Source of the DNA: Mucilaginibacter_A sp050955045
Lineage (GTDB): Bacteria; Bacteroidota; Bacteroidia; Sphingobacteriales; Sphingobacteriaceae
Reading direction: 5' to 3'
DNA: 64,000 nt
NCBI GenBank assembly: GCA_050955045.1
Contig: JBPBQV010000019.1
Location: 62,001-126,000 of the forward strand
Shown: piece after piece, positions 55,801 through 62,489 of the stretch
Layout: every line of letters starts with the position of its first letter
Numbering within the stretch: position 1 is the stretch's first letter
Made by a program: the position numbers and the translations under genes
Notes under the pieces: generated by a model
Told to the model about the DNA's origin: nothing
Database searches by the model: none
The model's input: only the letters and a program-made list of their open reading frames with translations

Positions 55801-56907
55801 ATGCACCTTCGCGGTGTGGTTGAACCTTTTCCGGATTTGCGGATAGAACTGATTGCCTTTCGTACGCAAAATCTGAATTATCAAACTAACTTTAAATATT
55901 CGCCTTTAACCGGTTCAATTGAAAATTTAAGTCCGATAACCACCGGCGATTACAGTATTTCTTATTTTACGCTGCCTACAGCTTTTTCTAAAAACTCTGG
56001 TATCAACAATAATTCTGCAATTTTTCAGAATTTTTTAGATAACCGTGCTGTTATTTCGCAAAGGCTTGGAAGGCAAAACCCTAATTCAACCCAAACAGTA
56101 ACCAATGGATTTGTTGATGGCTACAGTGCCAGCGATCAGGATGTATTGGTACCTGCGTTTTTAGCAGCTTATTCTGGCAAGGATGCTAATGGCATCAGCA
56201 CCAGTAATTTTCCCAAAATACCAATACCAAACTGGCAGATTACTTATAACGGTTTAAGTAAAATACCTTTTTTAGCCAACTTTTTTGATTCTTTTGATTT
56301 TCGGCACGGTTACCGTTCTGCGTACAGTGTAAATGGATTTAATACGTTGCTGCGCTACTCAGAAGCAAACGGAGCGGTAAATGTGCGCGATGCCAACAAC
56401 AACTTTTTGCCTTTATATCAATATGCGCAAATCACCATTTTCGAACAGTTTGTGCCTTTAGTTGGCTTTGACGTCCGTTTTAAAAACAGCATGACAGCTA
56501 ATTTTGAATACCGAAAAAGCCGGGCGTTAAGCTTGAGTTTATCCAATAGTCAGCTAACACAGCAATCAGAAACAGCTATGGTATTCGGGTTTGGATATCG
56601 AACCAATCACTTCCGTTTTCCATTTGGCTTGTTTCAAAATTTACAATTGAAAAACGATATGAACTTTAAACTTGATTTTGCATTGGCAGATAACAAAACA
56701 ATCATTTATCGTCCGGATGTAGAGGAAGCAGATATTTCATCTGGTGCAAAAAATATCACGGTTCGTCCGTCTGTCAACTATGTGATCAACCAGCGTTTTA
56801 ATCTGCAGCTATTTTACGATTCTAACATTACTAAACCTTATACTTCTCAATCTTTTAATACTGCTTTTACCAATTTTGGAATTAATTTGAAACTATTATT
56901 TCAGTAA
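49855..56907 (+). CDS. sprA: T9SS outer-membrane translocon protein SprA
   Basis: A 2350-residue protein, in the usual 2300-2500 range for SprA/Sov. It begins with a signal peptide (MNLFTRTMMCGVCCVIVLG, then NINSFAQ) using GTG 49855; ATGs at 49876 and 49879 would remove its only basic residues. SprA forms the giant barrel channel through which type IX secretion substrates cross the outer membrane. Recurrent barrel-like strands, an FAGQINKNENP segment near residue 163, and a conserved-looking TAYLDDFENSSSLIDL segment near 825 are visible. Flanking ruvA and gcvH/vanZ fit the known locus. Confidence 0.96.
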   Translation: MNLFTRTMMCGVCCVIVLGCNINSFAQQISGSAKKDTVKVQAPVVTKQSRNAQLRQGLFLPDPPNLVKSIEYDAAANRYILTEKVGNLLYRPPRYLTYQEYLRLKQSSEIKQNWKQLSDKYTNDSQQPGFIPQIKIRSQTFQKIFGSEVIDIRPQGSAEVIFAGQINKNENPLFNTRQRSQGSFNFDQRIQMNVTGSIGDKLKIATNYNTEAQFQFENQIKLDYTGKPDEIIQKIEAGTVSMPLPTSLISGSQALFGVKTKLQFGKLGVTSIFSQQRSQSRQITISNGSQQGNFNLSPADYEANRHYFLSQYFRNNYNRALANIPIISSNVSITKIEVWVTNRSNTTKDSRDILAFLDLGEYSPYNTSLVRGGAGFSALPAGFQGPGFAQQSNNLLQNLPANARLTNSNDVANYFQSSGRTDNYSKLTYARKLTTTEYVLHPQLGYISLNYPLNNDEVLAVAYRYTYNGTEYQVGEFSTDISVDAATPRVLYTKLLKNELLKTSLPTWDLMMKNIYTLGAYQISPNDFKLTVTRLDDQSNIEKPIMGEGQNTASKLWLQLTGLDNLNQQNDKKPDGYFDFIEGITIDSQNGRITFPVVEPFGADLARQFIPGTEQNLINRYVYQPLYDSTKTIAQQFFPQLNRYVIRGTYSSQAGSEFQLNAINIPQGSVVVTAGTLRLTEGSDYTVDYNIGRIRIINQALLTSGQPINIKLESNELYGIQQKSLYGSRFDYRYSNKLNLGATVMHLTEQPITQKISIGDESISNTIYGFDGTYSASSRLLTRLVDKLPFISTKAPSTVNFSGEFAQLLPGHPAALDFAGSNGTAYLDDFENSSSLIDLKSAVNWQLSGTPQLFPESQLDNDLSYGYNRARLAFYNIDPIFYNRSNSQAPPLPDSRNELSNHYVREVIEQEVFPYKQSVTGQPLSLPTLNLAFYPKIRGPYNFTTTGINNDGTLLNPQSRWGGIFRRMDSNDFESLNVQYIEFWVLDPFIYKPASTGGDLYFNLGSLTEDILKDGRKSLENGLPADGDVTKVDETVWGRIPKLQPVVQSFDNDVTSRTLQDIGLDGLADADERQKYAPFIQQIRSTLSSTAFSQLNNDPSSDDYLYFRGAQYDDANAGILRRYSQYNGTEGNSKTTEQSKSELGLDNSASTSLPDGEDINRDNNMSQADEYFQYRVSIRPQDMQVGQNFITDKVTSQVKLANGTTQAVNWYQFRVPIKSYQSKVGNIQDFKAIRFIRMFMTNFADTSVLRFARLQLIRGEWRAFNTENSTANIIADPAIVNPSLDNSTINVSTVNIEENGNRTPIPYVVPPGITRQRDFNNYNTNTQLNEQSLQTNVTNLRDGYSKATFKTFYNDLRQYKELEMFIHAEGTQVQNNDVSAFIRLGVDYIDNYYEYEIPLQITAAATRDADAIWPVANRLALQLSILTSAKTARNNALLNGAPWPLNIPYTFTDGTNKVTIKGQPDLSRLRTIMLGVRNPYRGNSPAGKDDGLDKTAIVWFNELRLTGFKEQGGWAATGRFSAKLADLADVNISGSKSTIGFGTLDSRINDRNRSDNQSIDVSANMELGKFFPTKAGVKIPVYVNYSNQKITPQYDPSSPDIELKAELSQLSKPKQDSLLNVSEDYTVRKSINLSNIRKVKTNPNAKNHLWDIENLSATYIYTQYEHHDFITENAFQKNYVVGLDYNYNNQPKFYSPFQKLIKNNMLKLFQDINFSLLPSRLHFNINLNRFYSENTLRNNDPENYIAIPTTFNKNFLINRVYGIGWNLTKSLQMDFDATNLGVIDEPTGRINGLKQDTLWNNLKKLGRTTNYNHTINFNYTTPINKIPGFDWTSMVVRYSTQFNWNSQALFSLNNPALNVGNSIQNSRTIQLNPVLNLIGLYNKIPALRKANEVGKGGIGNLFLHILTGLKNVSGTYTRTEGTFLPGYLPKTTFLGEDLNYNAPGFGFLLGSQSDIRSRAISNGWITTDTLQNQLYTKTLLEDMHLRGVVEPFPDLRIELIAFRTQNLNYQTNFKYSPLTGSIENLSPITTGDYSISYFTLPTAFSKNSGINNNSAIFQNFLDNRAVISQRLGRQNPNSTQTVTNGFVDGYSASDQDVLVPAFLAAYSGKDANGISTSNFPKIPIPNWQITYNGLSKIPFLANFFDSFDFRHGYRSAYSVNGFNTLLRYSEANGAVNVRDANNNFLPLYQYAQITIFEQFVPLVGFDVRFKNSMTANFEYRKSRALSLSLSNSQLTQQSETAMVFGFGYRTNHFRFPFGLFQNLQLKNDMNFKLDFALADNKTIIYRPDVEEADISSGAKNITVRPSVNYVINQRFNLQLFYDSNITKPYTSQSFNTAFTNFGINLKLLFQ

Positions 56908-56959
56908 ATACTGTTTTTATGGCATAAAAAAAGCATGTTCAATATCAAACATGCTTTTT
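56908..56959. terminator. Terminator after sprA with motif half-site
   Basis: ATACTGTTTTTAT at 56908 is a motif copy with an inverted partner ATAAAAAAAGC. The latter then pairs as AAAAAGCATGTT / AACATGCTTTTT (12 bp, 8-base loop, 56928-56959), a bidirectional terminator between convergent genes. Confidence 0.8.
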
Positions 56960-56983
56960 CTGGTTTAAAACAGGAAAGTTTAA

Positions 56984-57562
56984 TTATCTAACGTCATTTA
57001 TAACTTTTCTAGCTGTAGCTCTTCCCGGTAAATAAATCTGGAAACCAAAGTTTAAGTTAACATTGTTTGTAAATGGGCTACTTCCAAAACCTACTATACC
57101 ATTATATTTCAGCAATGTTTCTAATCCAATACTTGGCGTAATAAAATAAGCAAAACCCGGACCTACACCAAAGCCTAAACCATTAGTAGAACCACCTTTT
57201 GCAGAATAATTTTGACCTTCAATCCCAACATTTGCTTCACCAAAAAAACGACCATGTTTAATGACTTCAGTTGCTGCACCACTGTAAATACGGCCTAAAG
57301 CACCAACACCATAATTAATGTTAGACCCGTTTCCTTTTACAGTAGCAATTCCAAAAGTTCCATAAGCACCTAAAGCAACGTTATCTTGGATAAACCAAGC
57401 TGCTTTTGGTGTAATAGTACCGCTAAAGGTAGTTGGCTGGCTTAAACCTAATTGTAGGTTTGCAAGGTCTCCTCCAACTAAAACGTTTCCTTTTTGAATC
57501 TGTGCTTTTGCAGAAAAAACCAGTCCGATTAAGGCTAAAGTTGCTAATGTAATCTTTTTCAT
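56984..57562 (-). CDS. Small outer-membrane beta-barrel protein
   Basis: A 192-residue protein with a signal peptide (KKITLATLALIGLVFSAKAQ) and a Gly-rich eight-stranded beta-barrel pattern (NVALGAYGTFGIATVKG, GPGFAYFITPSIGLETLLKYNG). The C-terminus ends in an amphipathic strand and a basic tail (ATARKVINDVR). It resembles OmpX/opacity-type Bacteroidota surface proteins. It lies on the opposite strand between sprA and gcvH, where those genes are often adjacent. Confidence 0.85.
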   Translation of the reverse strand: MKKITLATLALIGLVFSAKAQIQKGNVLVGGDLANLQLGLSQPTTFSGTITPKAAWFIQDNVALGAYGTFGIATVKGNGSNINYGVGALGRIYSGAATEVIKHGRFFGEANVGIEGQNYSAKGGSTNGLGFGVGPGFAYFITPSIGLETLLKYNGIVGFGSSPFTNNVNLNFGFQIYLPGRATARKVINDVR

Positions 57563-57771
57563 AGTAGTAGTTTTTATTATATTTTCAGTATTGTAATCAA
57601 TAACTATACTAACGTTTTAAATGTTTTTAAATTTTTATGCCTGATTGGACAGAATGATATTTGGATGACTTTCGTCAAAAGGAAAAAAAGCAATTAAAAT
57701 AGTTAAGTAATTGATTATGAAGAAAAAGTATCGCCTCAAGGGCAAATGCTGTTTTTGTCACCTTAAAACAT

Positions 57772-57797
57772 ATTTTGTCTGATTATTCAGACAAAAT
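57772..57797. promoter_or_regulatory. 11-bp perfect hairpin upstream of gcvH
   Basis: ATTTTGTCTGA / TCAGACAAAAT with a 4-base loop (TTAT). It lies 70 bases before gcvH and upstream of its -7 box, so it could be an operator or a terminator for the rightward motif transcript. No family match. Confidence 0.45.
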
Positions 57798-57842
57798 TTC
57801 TGCTTTCAGATTTAGTGTTCAATTTATAATGGTGTTTTTATT

Positions 57843-57850
57843 TATTTTTG
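57843..57850 (+). promoter_or_regulatory. -7 box TATTTTTG upstream of gcvH
   Basis: It matches TAnnTTTG, 16 bases before the ATG at 57867. Confidence 0.5.
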
Positions 57851-57866
57851 AAAAAAATAGATACAC

Positions 57867-58247
57867 ATGAATTTTCATTCGGAATTAAAATACACCAGCG
57901 ACCATGAATGGGTTAGGGTTGATGGCGATACTGCTACAATTGGCATTACAGATTTTGCACAGCATGAGTTGGGCGACATTGTTTACATTGATATTAACAC
58001 CGTAGGCGAACAGGTAGCCAAAGAAGGTATTTTTGGTACAGTAGAAGCTGTAAAAACAGTTTCAGATTTGTTTATGCCCGTTAGCGGACAGATTTTAGAA
58101 ATAAACAAAGCTTTAGATACCAAACCGGAACTGGTTAATTCTGATCCTTATGGCGAAGGCTGGATGGTTAAAATCAATATTGCAGATGTTGCAGAATTAG
58201 ATAGCCTTTTATCCATGGAAGACTATAAAATTTTGGTAGGCGAGTAA
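57867..58247 (+). CDS. gcvH: Glycine cleavage system H protein
   Basis: A 126-residue lipoyl carrier. The lipoylated Lys63 is in GTVEAVKTVSDLFMPVSG, with YTSDHEWVRVDG at the start and NSDPYGEGWMVKI at the C-terminal side. It shuttles the aminomethyl group between GcvP, GcvT and the lipoamide dehydrogenase. GcvP and GcvT are not in this window. Its TAA overlaps the vanZ-like ATG. Confidence 0.97.
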   Translation: MNFHSELKYTSDHEWVRVDGDTATIGITDFAQHELGDIVYIDINTVGEQVAKEGIFGTVEAVKTVSDLFMPVSGQILEINKALDTKPELVNSDPYGEGWMVKINIADVAELDSLLSMEDYKILVGE

Positions 58248-58639
58248 TGCAAAATTTATTAAAATATCAAAGGCTTGCATTATTGTGGGCCTTATTTATT
58301 TTTTTAATATGCTGCGTTTCTTTGGGTAAAGTTGGTAGTTCGCACCTGTTTTTTACTGGTTTTGACAAACTCACGCATACGGGTTTATTTTTTGTACTTA
58401 CCATATTTACTTTTTATGGTTTGATTCGTAAACAGAAGCAAATCGGCTTTTCGCTAGCTGTCGTGCTTACTGTTCTGGTTATCATGTTTTTATACGGAGG
58501 AGCAATAGAACTTTTACAATGGCAACTTTTTACGTATCGCAGCGGCGACTGGAATGATCTTTTTTGTGATATATTAGGCTCTTTAATGGGAATATTTAGT
58601 GTTTTACTTACAACGTATGCCATATCTCAAACTAAATAA
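58247..58639 (+). CDS. VanZ-like family membrane protein
   Basis: A 130-residue protein with four membrane helices. Conserved landmarks of the VanZ-like family are GFDKLTHTGLFFVLT near residue 38 and AIELLQWQLFTYRSGDWNDLFCDILGSLMG near 85 (described in part). VanZ of Enterococcus gives low-level teicoplanin resistance, but most members have no known role. It is translationally coupled to gcvH, an arrangement common next to sprA. Confidence 0.88.
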   Translation: MQNLLKYQRLALLWALFIFLICCVSLGKVGSSHLFFTGFDKLTHTGLFFVLTIFTFYGLIRKQKQIGFSLAVVLTVLVIMFLYGGAIELLQWQLFTYRSGDWNDLFCDILGSLMGIFSVLLTTYAISQTK

Positions 58640-58751
58640 ATATCTTTTTGGAACTATTCTGGCAGTTTCCGTAATGCTTTCTTCCTGCGGGATATTTAAA
58701 AAAAGCTGTAATTGTCCGCATTTCCGGTACAATTCTTCTCTGCAGAAATAA
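58617..58751 (+). CDS. 44-residue Cys-rich lipoprotein
   Basis: An ATG at 58617, inside the end of the vanZ-like gene (23-base overlap), opens 44 codons to TAA 58749-58751. A basic start (MPYLKLNKYLFG) leads to a hydrophobic core and the lipobox LSSC at residues 22-25, followed by GIFKKSCNCPHFRYN. The signal is a textbook lipoprotein leader, so the ORF looks real despite its length. The mature part has a Cys-Asn-Cys pair that could bind metal. It was not in the longer-ORF list. Its role is unknown. Confidence 0.65.
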   Translation: MPYLKLNKYLFGTILAVSVMLSSCGIFKKSCNCPHFRYNSSLQK

Positions 58752-58792
58752 AAAACAGCTCGACTTTTGAACGGATTCCAAATTTTTGCCGG

Positions 58793-58804
58793 TAAAAGAA
58801 GCAT
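58793..58804 (+). repeat. Dispersed motif half-site before feoA
   Basis: TAAAAGAAGCAT, preceded by GCCGG and followed by GGATAT, a perfect single copy between the small lipoprotein and feoA. Confidence 0.5.
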
Positions 58805-58830
58805 GGATATTTACATCAGGATTATTTAAT

Positions 58831-58855
58831 CTTATTTGGATTTAATTTAAATAAC
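58831..58855. promoter_or_regulatory. Candidate operator upstream of feoA
   Basis: CTTATTTGGATT, one base, then AATTTAAATAAC: an imperfect 12-1-12 palindrome with 9 of 12 matches, 29 bases before the feoA ATG. Position and AT-rich symmetry would fit a Fur- or DtxR-like iron regulator, but no consensus match was established. Confidence 0.3.
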
Positions 58856-58884
58856 AAGTAATTTTACTGCTATAAATTATATCC

Positions 58885-59100
58885 ATGAAACTTTCGCAAC
58901 TGGCAGTAGGAAAAAAAGGCATCATCAAAGAATTTACCGATTTGGAAATGTCTGTTAAACTAATGGAAATGGGTTGTTTGCCAGGCGAAGAAATAAGCAT
59001 CCAACGTGTTGCGCCGCTTGGCGATCCGATTGCAATCAATGTTTCCGGTTACCAGTTAAGTTTGCGTAAACGCGAAGCCTCAACCATTATTTTACAATAA
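58885..59100 (+). CDS. feoA: Ferrous iron transport protein A
   Basis: A 71-residue SH3-like protein (MKLSQLAVGKKGIIKEF, LPGEEISIQRVAPLGDPIAINVSGYQLSLRKREA in part), of normal FeoA length. It is thought to modulate the FeoB channel. It starts the iron-uptake pair, with feoB 20 bases after its stop. Confidence 0.93.
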   Translation: MKLSQLAVGKKGIIKEFTDLEMSVKLMEMGCLPGEEISIQRVAPLGDPIAINVSGYQLSLRKREASTIILQ

Positions 59101-59120
59101 TTTTGAATTGAGGTCTGATA

Positions 59121-61226
59121 TTGAAAGTCGCACTTGTAGGAAACCCCAATACCGGTAAATCAACACTTTTTAACGTACTAACCGGTTTAAACCAAAAAGT
59201 TGGCAACTTTCCGGGTGTTACGGTTGATAAGAAAACCGGTTTCTGCAATTTAAGCGATAGCCGCCGTGCCGAAATCATTGACTTGCCGGGAACTTACAGT
59301 TTATATCCTAAAAGTAAGGATGAATCAATCGTGTTTTCTGTTTTGGCAGATCATTCCAATATTCATCATCCCGATCTGGTTGTTGTTATTTTAGATGCAT
59401 CTAATTTAAAACGCAACTTGTTAGTTTACACGCAGGTAGCAGATCTAAAAATTCCGGTTATTCTCGCTTTAAACATGATGGATCTGGCTAACAAAGCCGG
59501 ACTGGAAATTAATGTAAACTTGCTTTCCAAAAAACTAGGTGTTCCGGTTGTGCCGATTTCTGCGCGCAAAGCCGAAGGAATTACTGCATTAAAAGAAGCA
59601 ATCAGTTATGCTAACAGTTTTGCTTTGCAGGAAGATACAATTGATGTAGCACAATTGGCACCAGAACTAATTAGCAGTATCCGGGAAGAAATTCAGGTGG
59701 ATAATAATTATTACGCTTTACAACTAGCACATCAGCATGAATATTTACCATTTTTATCGCCGCAGCAAAACAACCGGATCGAGAGTTTAGAAGAGCAATA
59801 TGCTTTTCATTCACAAAAATCACAGGCTACAGAAACCATTGCGCGTTATAATTTTATCAACGATATTTTATTTGATACCGTCATCCGCAAAAATCATTTC
59901 GCGCAGGAAGAAAGTCACAGCAACAGGATCGACAAGTTTCTCACCCATAAAATATTCGGTTTCGTTATTTTCTTTGCCATTCTGATGTTTATTTTTCAGG
60001 CGATATTTTCTTGGTCAGCTTATCCGATGGCGCTGATTGAAAATCTATTTACCTGGCTAACATCAACATTGCATAGCTTACTTCCGGCTGGTCCATTAAC
60101 CAGTTTATTGCTGGATGGCGTAATTGCAGGTTTAAGCGGCGTGCTGGTTTTTATTCCGCAAATCGCCATTTTGTTCGCTTTTATTTCCATTTTAGAAGAT
60201 ACCGGTTACATGTCTCGCGTTACTTTTATGATGGACCGGATTATGCGAAAAGTTGGTTTAAACGGCAAATCCGTAGTGCCGCTGATTGGCGGTTTTGCCT
60301 GCGCCGTGCCTTCTATAATGAGTACGCGCACTATCGAAAACTGGAAAGACCGGATGATTACCATAATGGTTACACCGCTGATTACTTGTTCGGCGCGTTT
60401 GCCGGTTTACACTTTATTAATTTCGTTGGTGGTTCCGAACAGAAATATCTGGTGGATATTTAATCTGCAAGGTATTGCCATGATGTCGATGTACTTATTC
60501 AGTGTAGTTTCTGCAGTAATTGTAGCTTGGGTTTTCAAGCTGATTTTGAAAAGCCGGGAACGTGGTTATTTCATTATGGAATTGCCGGTTTACCGTGTTC
60601 CGCGCTGGAAAAACGTAGGTTTAACCATGTACGAACGTTCTAAAACATTTGTAATCCAAGCTGGGAAAGTAATTATTGCCGTTTCTATTATTTTATGGGT
60701 GATGGCATCGTATGGACCCGGAAATCGGATGGCGCAGATCGACCAGAAATATAGTAATGCTTCTTTTATCGGCACAAAATCAGCAACGGAACTGGATCGT
60801 TTGAAAGCAACAGATAAACTCGAAAATTCTTATGCTGGTATATTAGGTCACGCTATTGAACCTGCTATTCGTCCTTTAGGTTTTGATTGGAAAATTGGCA
60901 TCGCCTTAATTACGTCTGTTGCTGCACGGGAAGTTTTTGTAGGAACGATGGCTACGATTTACAGTGTAGATGGCAATGCAGATAAACTGGATTCGGTTTT
61001 AGATAAGATGAAACATGCTAAAAATCCAGAAACAAATCAGCCGGTATTCACTTTCGCTGTTGCCATGTCGCTGATGATGTTTTACGCTTTTGCCATGCAA
61101 TGCGCCAGTACGGTTGCTGTAGTTTACAGAGAAACCAAAGAATGGAAATGGCCTGCTATCCAGTTTGCTTACATGACGGTGCTTGCTTACGCCGCGAGCT
61201 TTATTACTTTCCATTTATTAAAATAA
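59121..61226 (+). CDS. feoB: Ferrous iron transporter FeoB
   Basis: A 701-residue inner-membrane protein. The N-terminal G domain has GNPNTGKST (7-15), DLPGTYS and NMMDLAN; two Gate/nucleoside-recognition regions (GGFACAVPSIMSTR, ARLPVYTLL) and about 9-10 helices follow. It takes up Fe2+ across the cytoplasmic membrane. It starts at TTG 59121: stop codons upstream leave no ATG, and GAGG 8-11 bases ahead is one of the few ribosome-binding-like sites here. The sequence holds the dispersed motif in frame NASFIG. Confidence 0.96.
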   Translation: MKVALVGNPNTGKSTLFNVLTGLNQKVGNFPGVTVDKKTGFCNLSDSRRAEIIDLPGTYSLYPKSKDESIVFSVLADHSNIHHPDLVVVILDASNLKRNLLVYTQVADLKIPVILALNMMDLANKAGLEINVNLLSKKLGVPVVPISARKAEGITALKEAISYANSFALQEDTIDVAQLAPELISSIREEIQVDNNYYALQLAHQHEYLPFLSPQQNNRIESLEEQYAFHSQKSQATETIARYNFINDILFDTVIRKNHFAQEESHSNRIDKFLTHKIFGFVIFFAILMFIFQAIFSWSAYPMALIENLFTWLTSTLHSLLPAGPLTSLLLDGVIAGLSGVLVFIPQIAILFAFISILEDTGYMSRVTFMMDRIMRKVGLNGKSVVPLIGGFACAVPSIMSTRTIENWKDRMITIMVTPLITCSARLPVYTLLISLVVPNRNIWWIFNLQGIAMMSMYLFSVVSAVIVAWVFKLILKSRERGYFIMELPVYRVPRWKNVGLTMYERSKTFVIQAGKVIIAVSIILWVMASYGPGNRMAQIDQKYSNASFIGTKSATELDRLKATDKLENSYAGILGHAIEPAIRPLGFDWKIGIALITSVAAREVFVGTMATIYSVDGNADKLDSVLDKMKHAKNPETNQPVFTFAVAMSLMMFYAFAMQCASTVAVVYRETKEWKWPAIQFAYMTVLAYAASFITFHLLK

Positions 61227-61242
61227 TTCACGATTTTACAAC

Positions 61243-61857
61243 GTGGATAAAACTGAAATTTTAAAGAAATATTTGCCCGAAACAGCTGCGCCCGTAATTG
61301 CCAAATGGATAGATTATTTTCAATGCGAATTTAAAGTTTCCCGCAATCGCGGAACCAAATTTGGCGATTACCGTTCGCCTTTTGGCGGAAAAGGACACCG
61401 AATTTCTGTTAATTTCGATTTGAATCATTACGCTTTTTTGGTAACCACCGTACACGAGTTTGCGCATTTATACACTTTCAACCAGTATCAGCATAAAGCG
61501 AAACCACACGGCGCAGAATGGAAAACCAACTTTAAGAGAATGATGAAACCATTTTTTGAGCTGGAGATTTTTCCTACGGATATTAAATCCGTCATCCAGA
61601 ATTATTTGGATAATCCGGCAGCTTCTAGCTGTTCCGATCTTACTTTATTTCGCGCCCTCAAAAAATATGATGTAAAAGAAGCATCTGTCATCTCCATAGA
61701 AAAAATTCCAACAAACGGTTTGTTTAAATGGAAAGACGGACGAGTTTTCCGCAGAGAAGAACGTTTGCGGAAACGTTATCGCTGTGTAGAAGTGAGTACA
61801 AATCGGGTTTATTTGTTTAATCCGGTTGCAGAAGTAGAACTGGTAACAGCAAGTTAA
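61243..61857 (+). CDS. SprT-like zinc metalloprotease-domain protein
   Basis: A 204-residue protein from GTG 61243. The zinc site is VHEFAHLYTFNQY (HExxH near residue 71) with the third ligand in KAKPHGAEWK. The family includes SprT/Spartan-like proteins, proteases of DNA-protein crosslinks in eukaryotes; bacterial members are poorly characterised. It follows feoB by 16 bases, so it is probably in the same transcript, though no iron link is evident. Confidence 0.87.
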   Translation: MDKTEILKKYLPETAAPVIAKWIDYFQCEFKVSRNRGTKFGDYRSPFGGKGHRISVNFDLNHYAFLVTTVHEFAHLYTFNQYQHKAKPHGAEWKTNFKRMMKPFFELEIFPTDIKSVIQNYLDNPAASSCSDLTLFRALKKYDVKEASVISIEKIPTNGLFKWKDGRVFRREERLRKRYRCVEVSTNRVYLFNPVAEVELVTAS

Positions 61858-61859
61858 AC

Positions 61860-62417
61860 TTAAAAATCCGGAGAAATATCCAGCATACTTAAATCAAACT
61901 TTGGCGGAATAATATAATGCAACTGTACCAAACCGCTGGAGTAAGATTTATGGTTGATCAGCATTAAATCAGTTTTATTTTTGGTAGCTAAAAAAAGTGG
62001 TTTCCCTCCACCCAAAATCAAAGGATGGACAGAAATTAAAAACTCATCTACTAAATTTTCTGCCATAAAAGAAGCAAGCAAATCAGCTCCGCCAAATAAC
62101 CAAATGTTCCGGCCTTCTTCTTCGCGGAAATTCTGTACAAAAGATACAAAATCGGCTTTACGAATAATATTTACTGCCAGATGCTCGTCCTGCAAAAGTG
62201 TATCCGAAAAAACATAAAGTGTTTTATCGTCAAAAAAACCTAAACCAGCCTGGGCAATCAGCTCGTAACTTTTTCTGCCCATAAACAAAGCATCGGTATC
62301 TTCCGAAAACTCGGTTAAGCCGTAATCCTGATCATTCAGGCACCAGTCAATTTCACCATTTGGTCCTTCAATATAACCATCCAGACTGGTTGCAATATTT
62401 AGTGTAATTTTGCGCAT
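61860..62417 (-). CDS. Dihydrofolate reductase-family protein (RibD C-terminal type)
   Basis: A 185-residue protein with the RibD-C/DHFR-like fold: ITLNIATSLDGYIEGPNGEIDW at the N-terminus (in part), DTDALFMGRKSYELI, IWLFGGADLLASFM near residue 105, and FLISVHPLILGGGKPLF. It is not the canonical FolA. Such proteins reduce an unknown substrate with NADPH. It is convergent with the SprT-like gene, only 2 bases between stops. Confidence 0.88.
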   Translation of the reverse strand: MRKITLNIATSLDGYIEGPNGEIDWCLNDQDYGLTEFSEDTDALFMGRKSYELIAQAGLGFFDDKTLYVFSDTLLQDEHLAVNIIRKADFVSFVQNFREEEGRNIWLFGGADLLASFMAENLVDEFLISVHPLILGGGKPLFLATKNKTDLMLINHKSYSSGLVQLHYIIPPKFDLSMLDISPDF

Positions 62418-62489
62418 TTATTTTGTTGTATTATTTAAAGTTCATGGATGCCAATTCATAGCCATGAACTATTATCATAAACCAAAAAA

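Larger units (their letters stand above)
57563..57866. other. Intergenic region between beta-barrel gene and gcvH
   Basis: A divergent 304-base gap. It holds the presumed promoter of the minus-strand barrel gene on the left, a degenerate motif copy (57747, GCTGTTTTTGTCACC), the hairpin at 57772-57797, and the gcvH -7 box at 57843. I see no gene in it. Confidence 0.7.

Noticed and set aside
57718..57783. 21-codon ORF with a KCCFCH segment before gcvH
   Set aside because: It is formed partly by a dispersed-motif copy and a hairpin; too short and unsupported by context.
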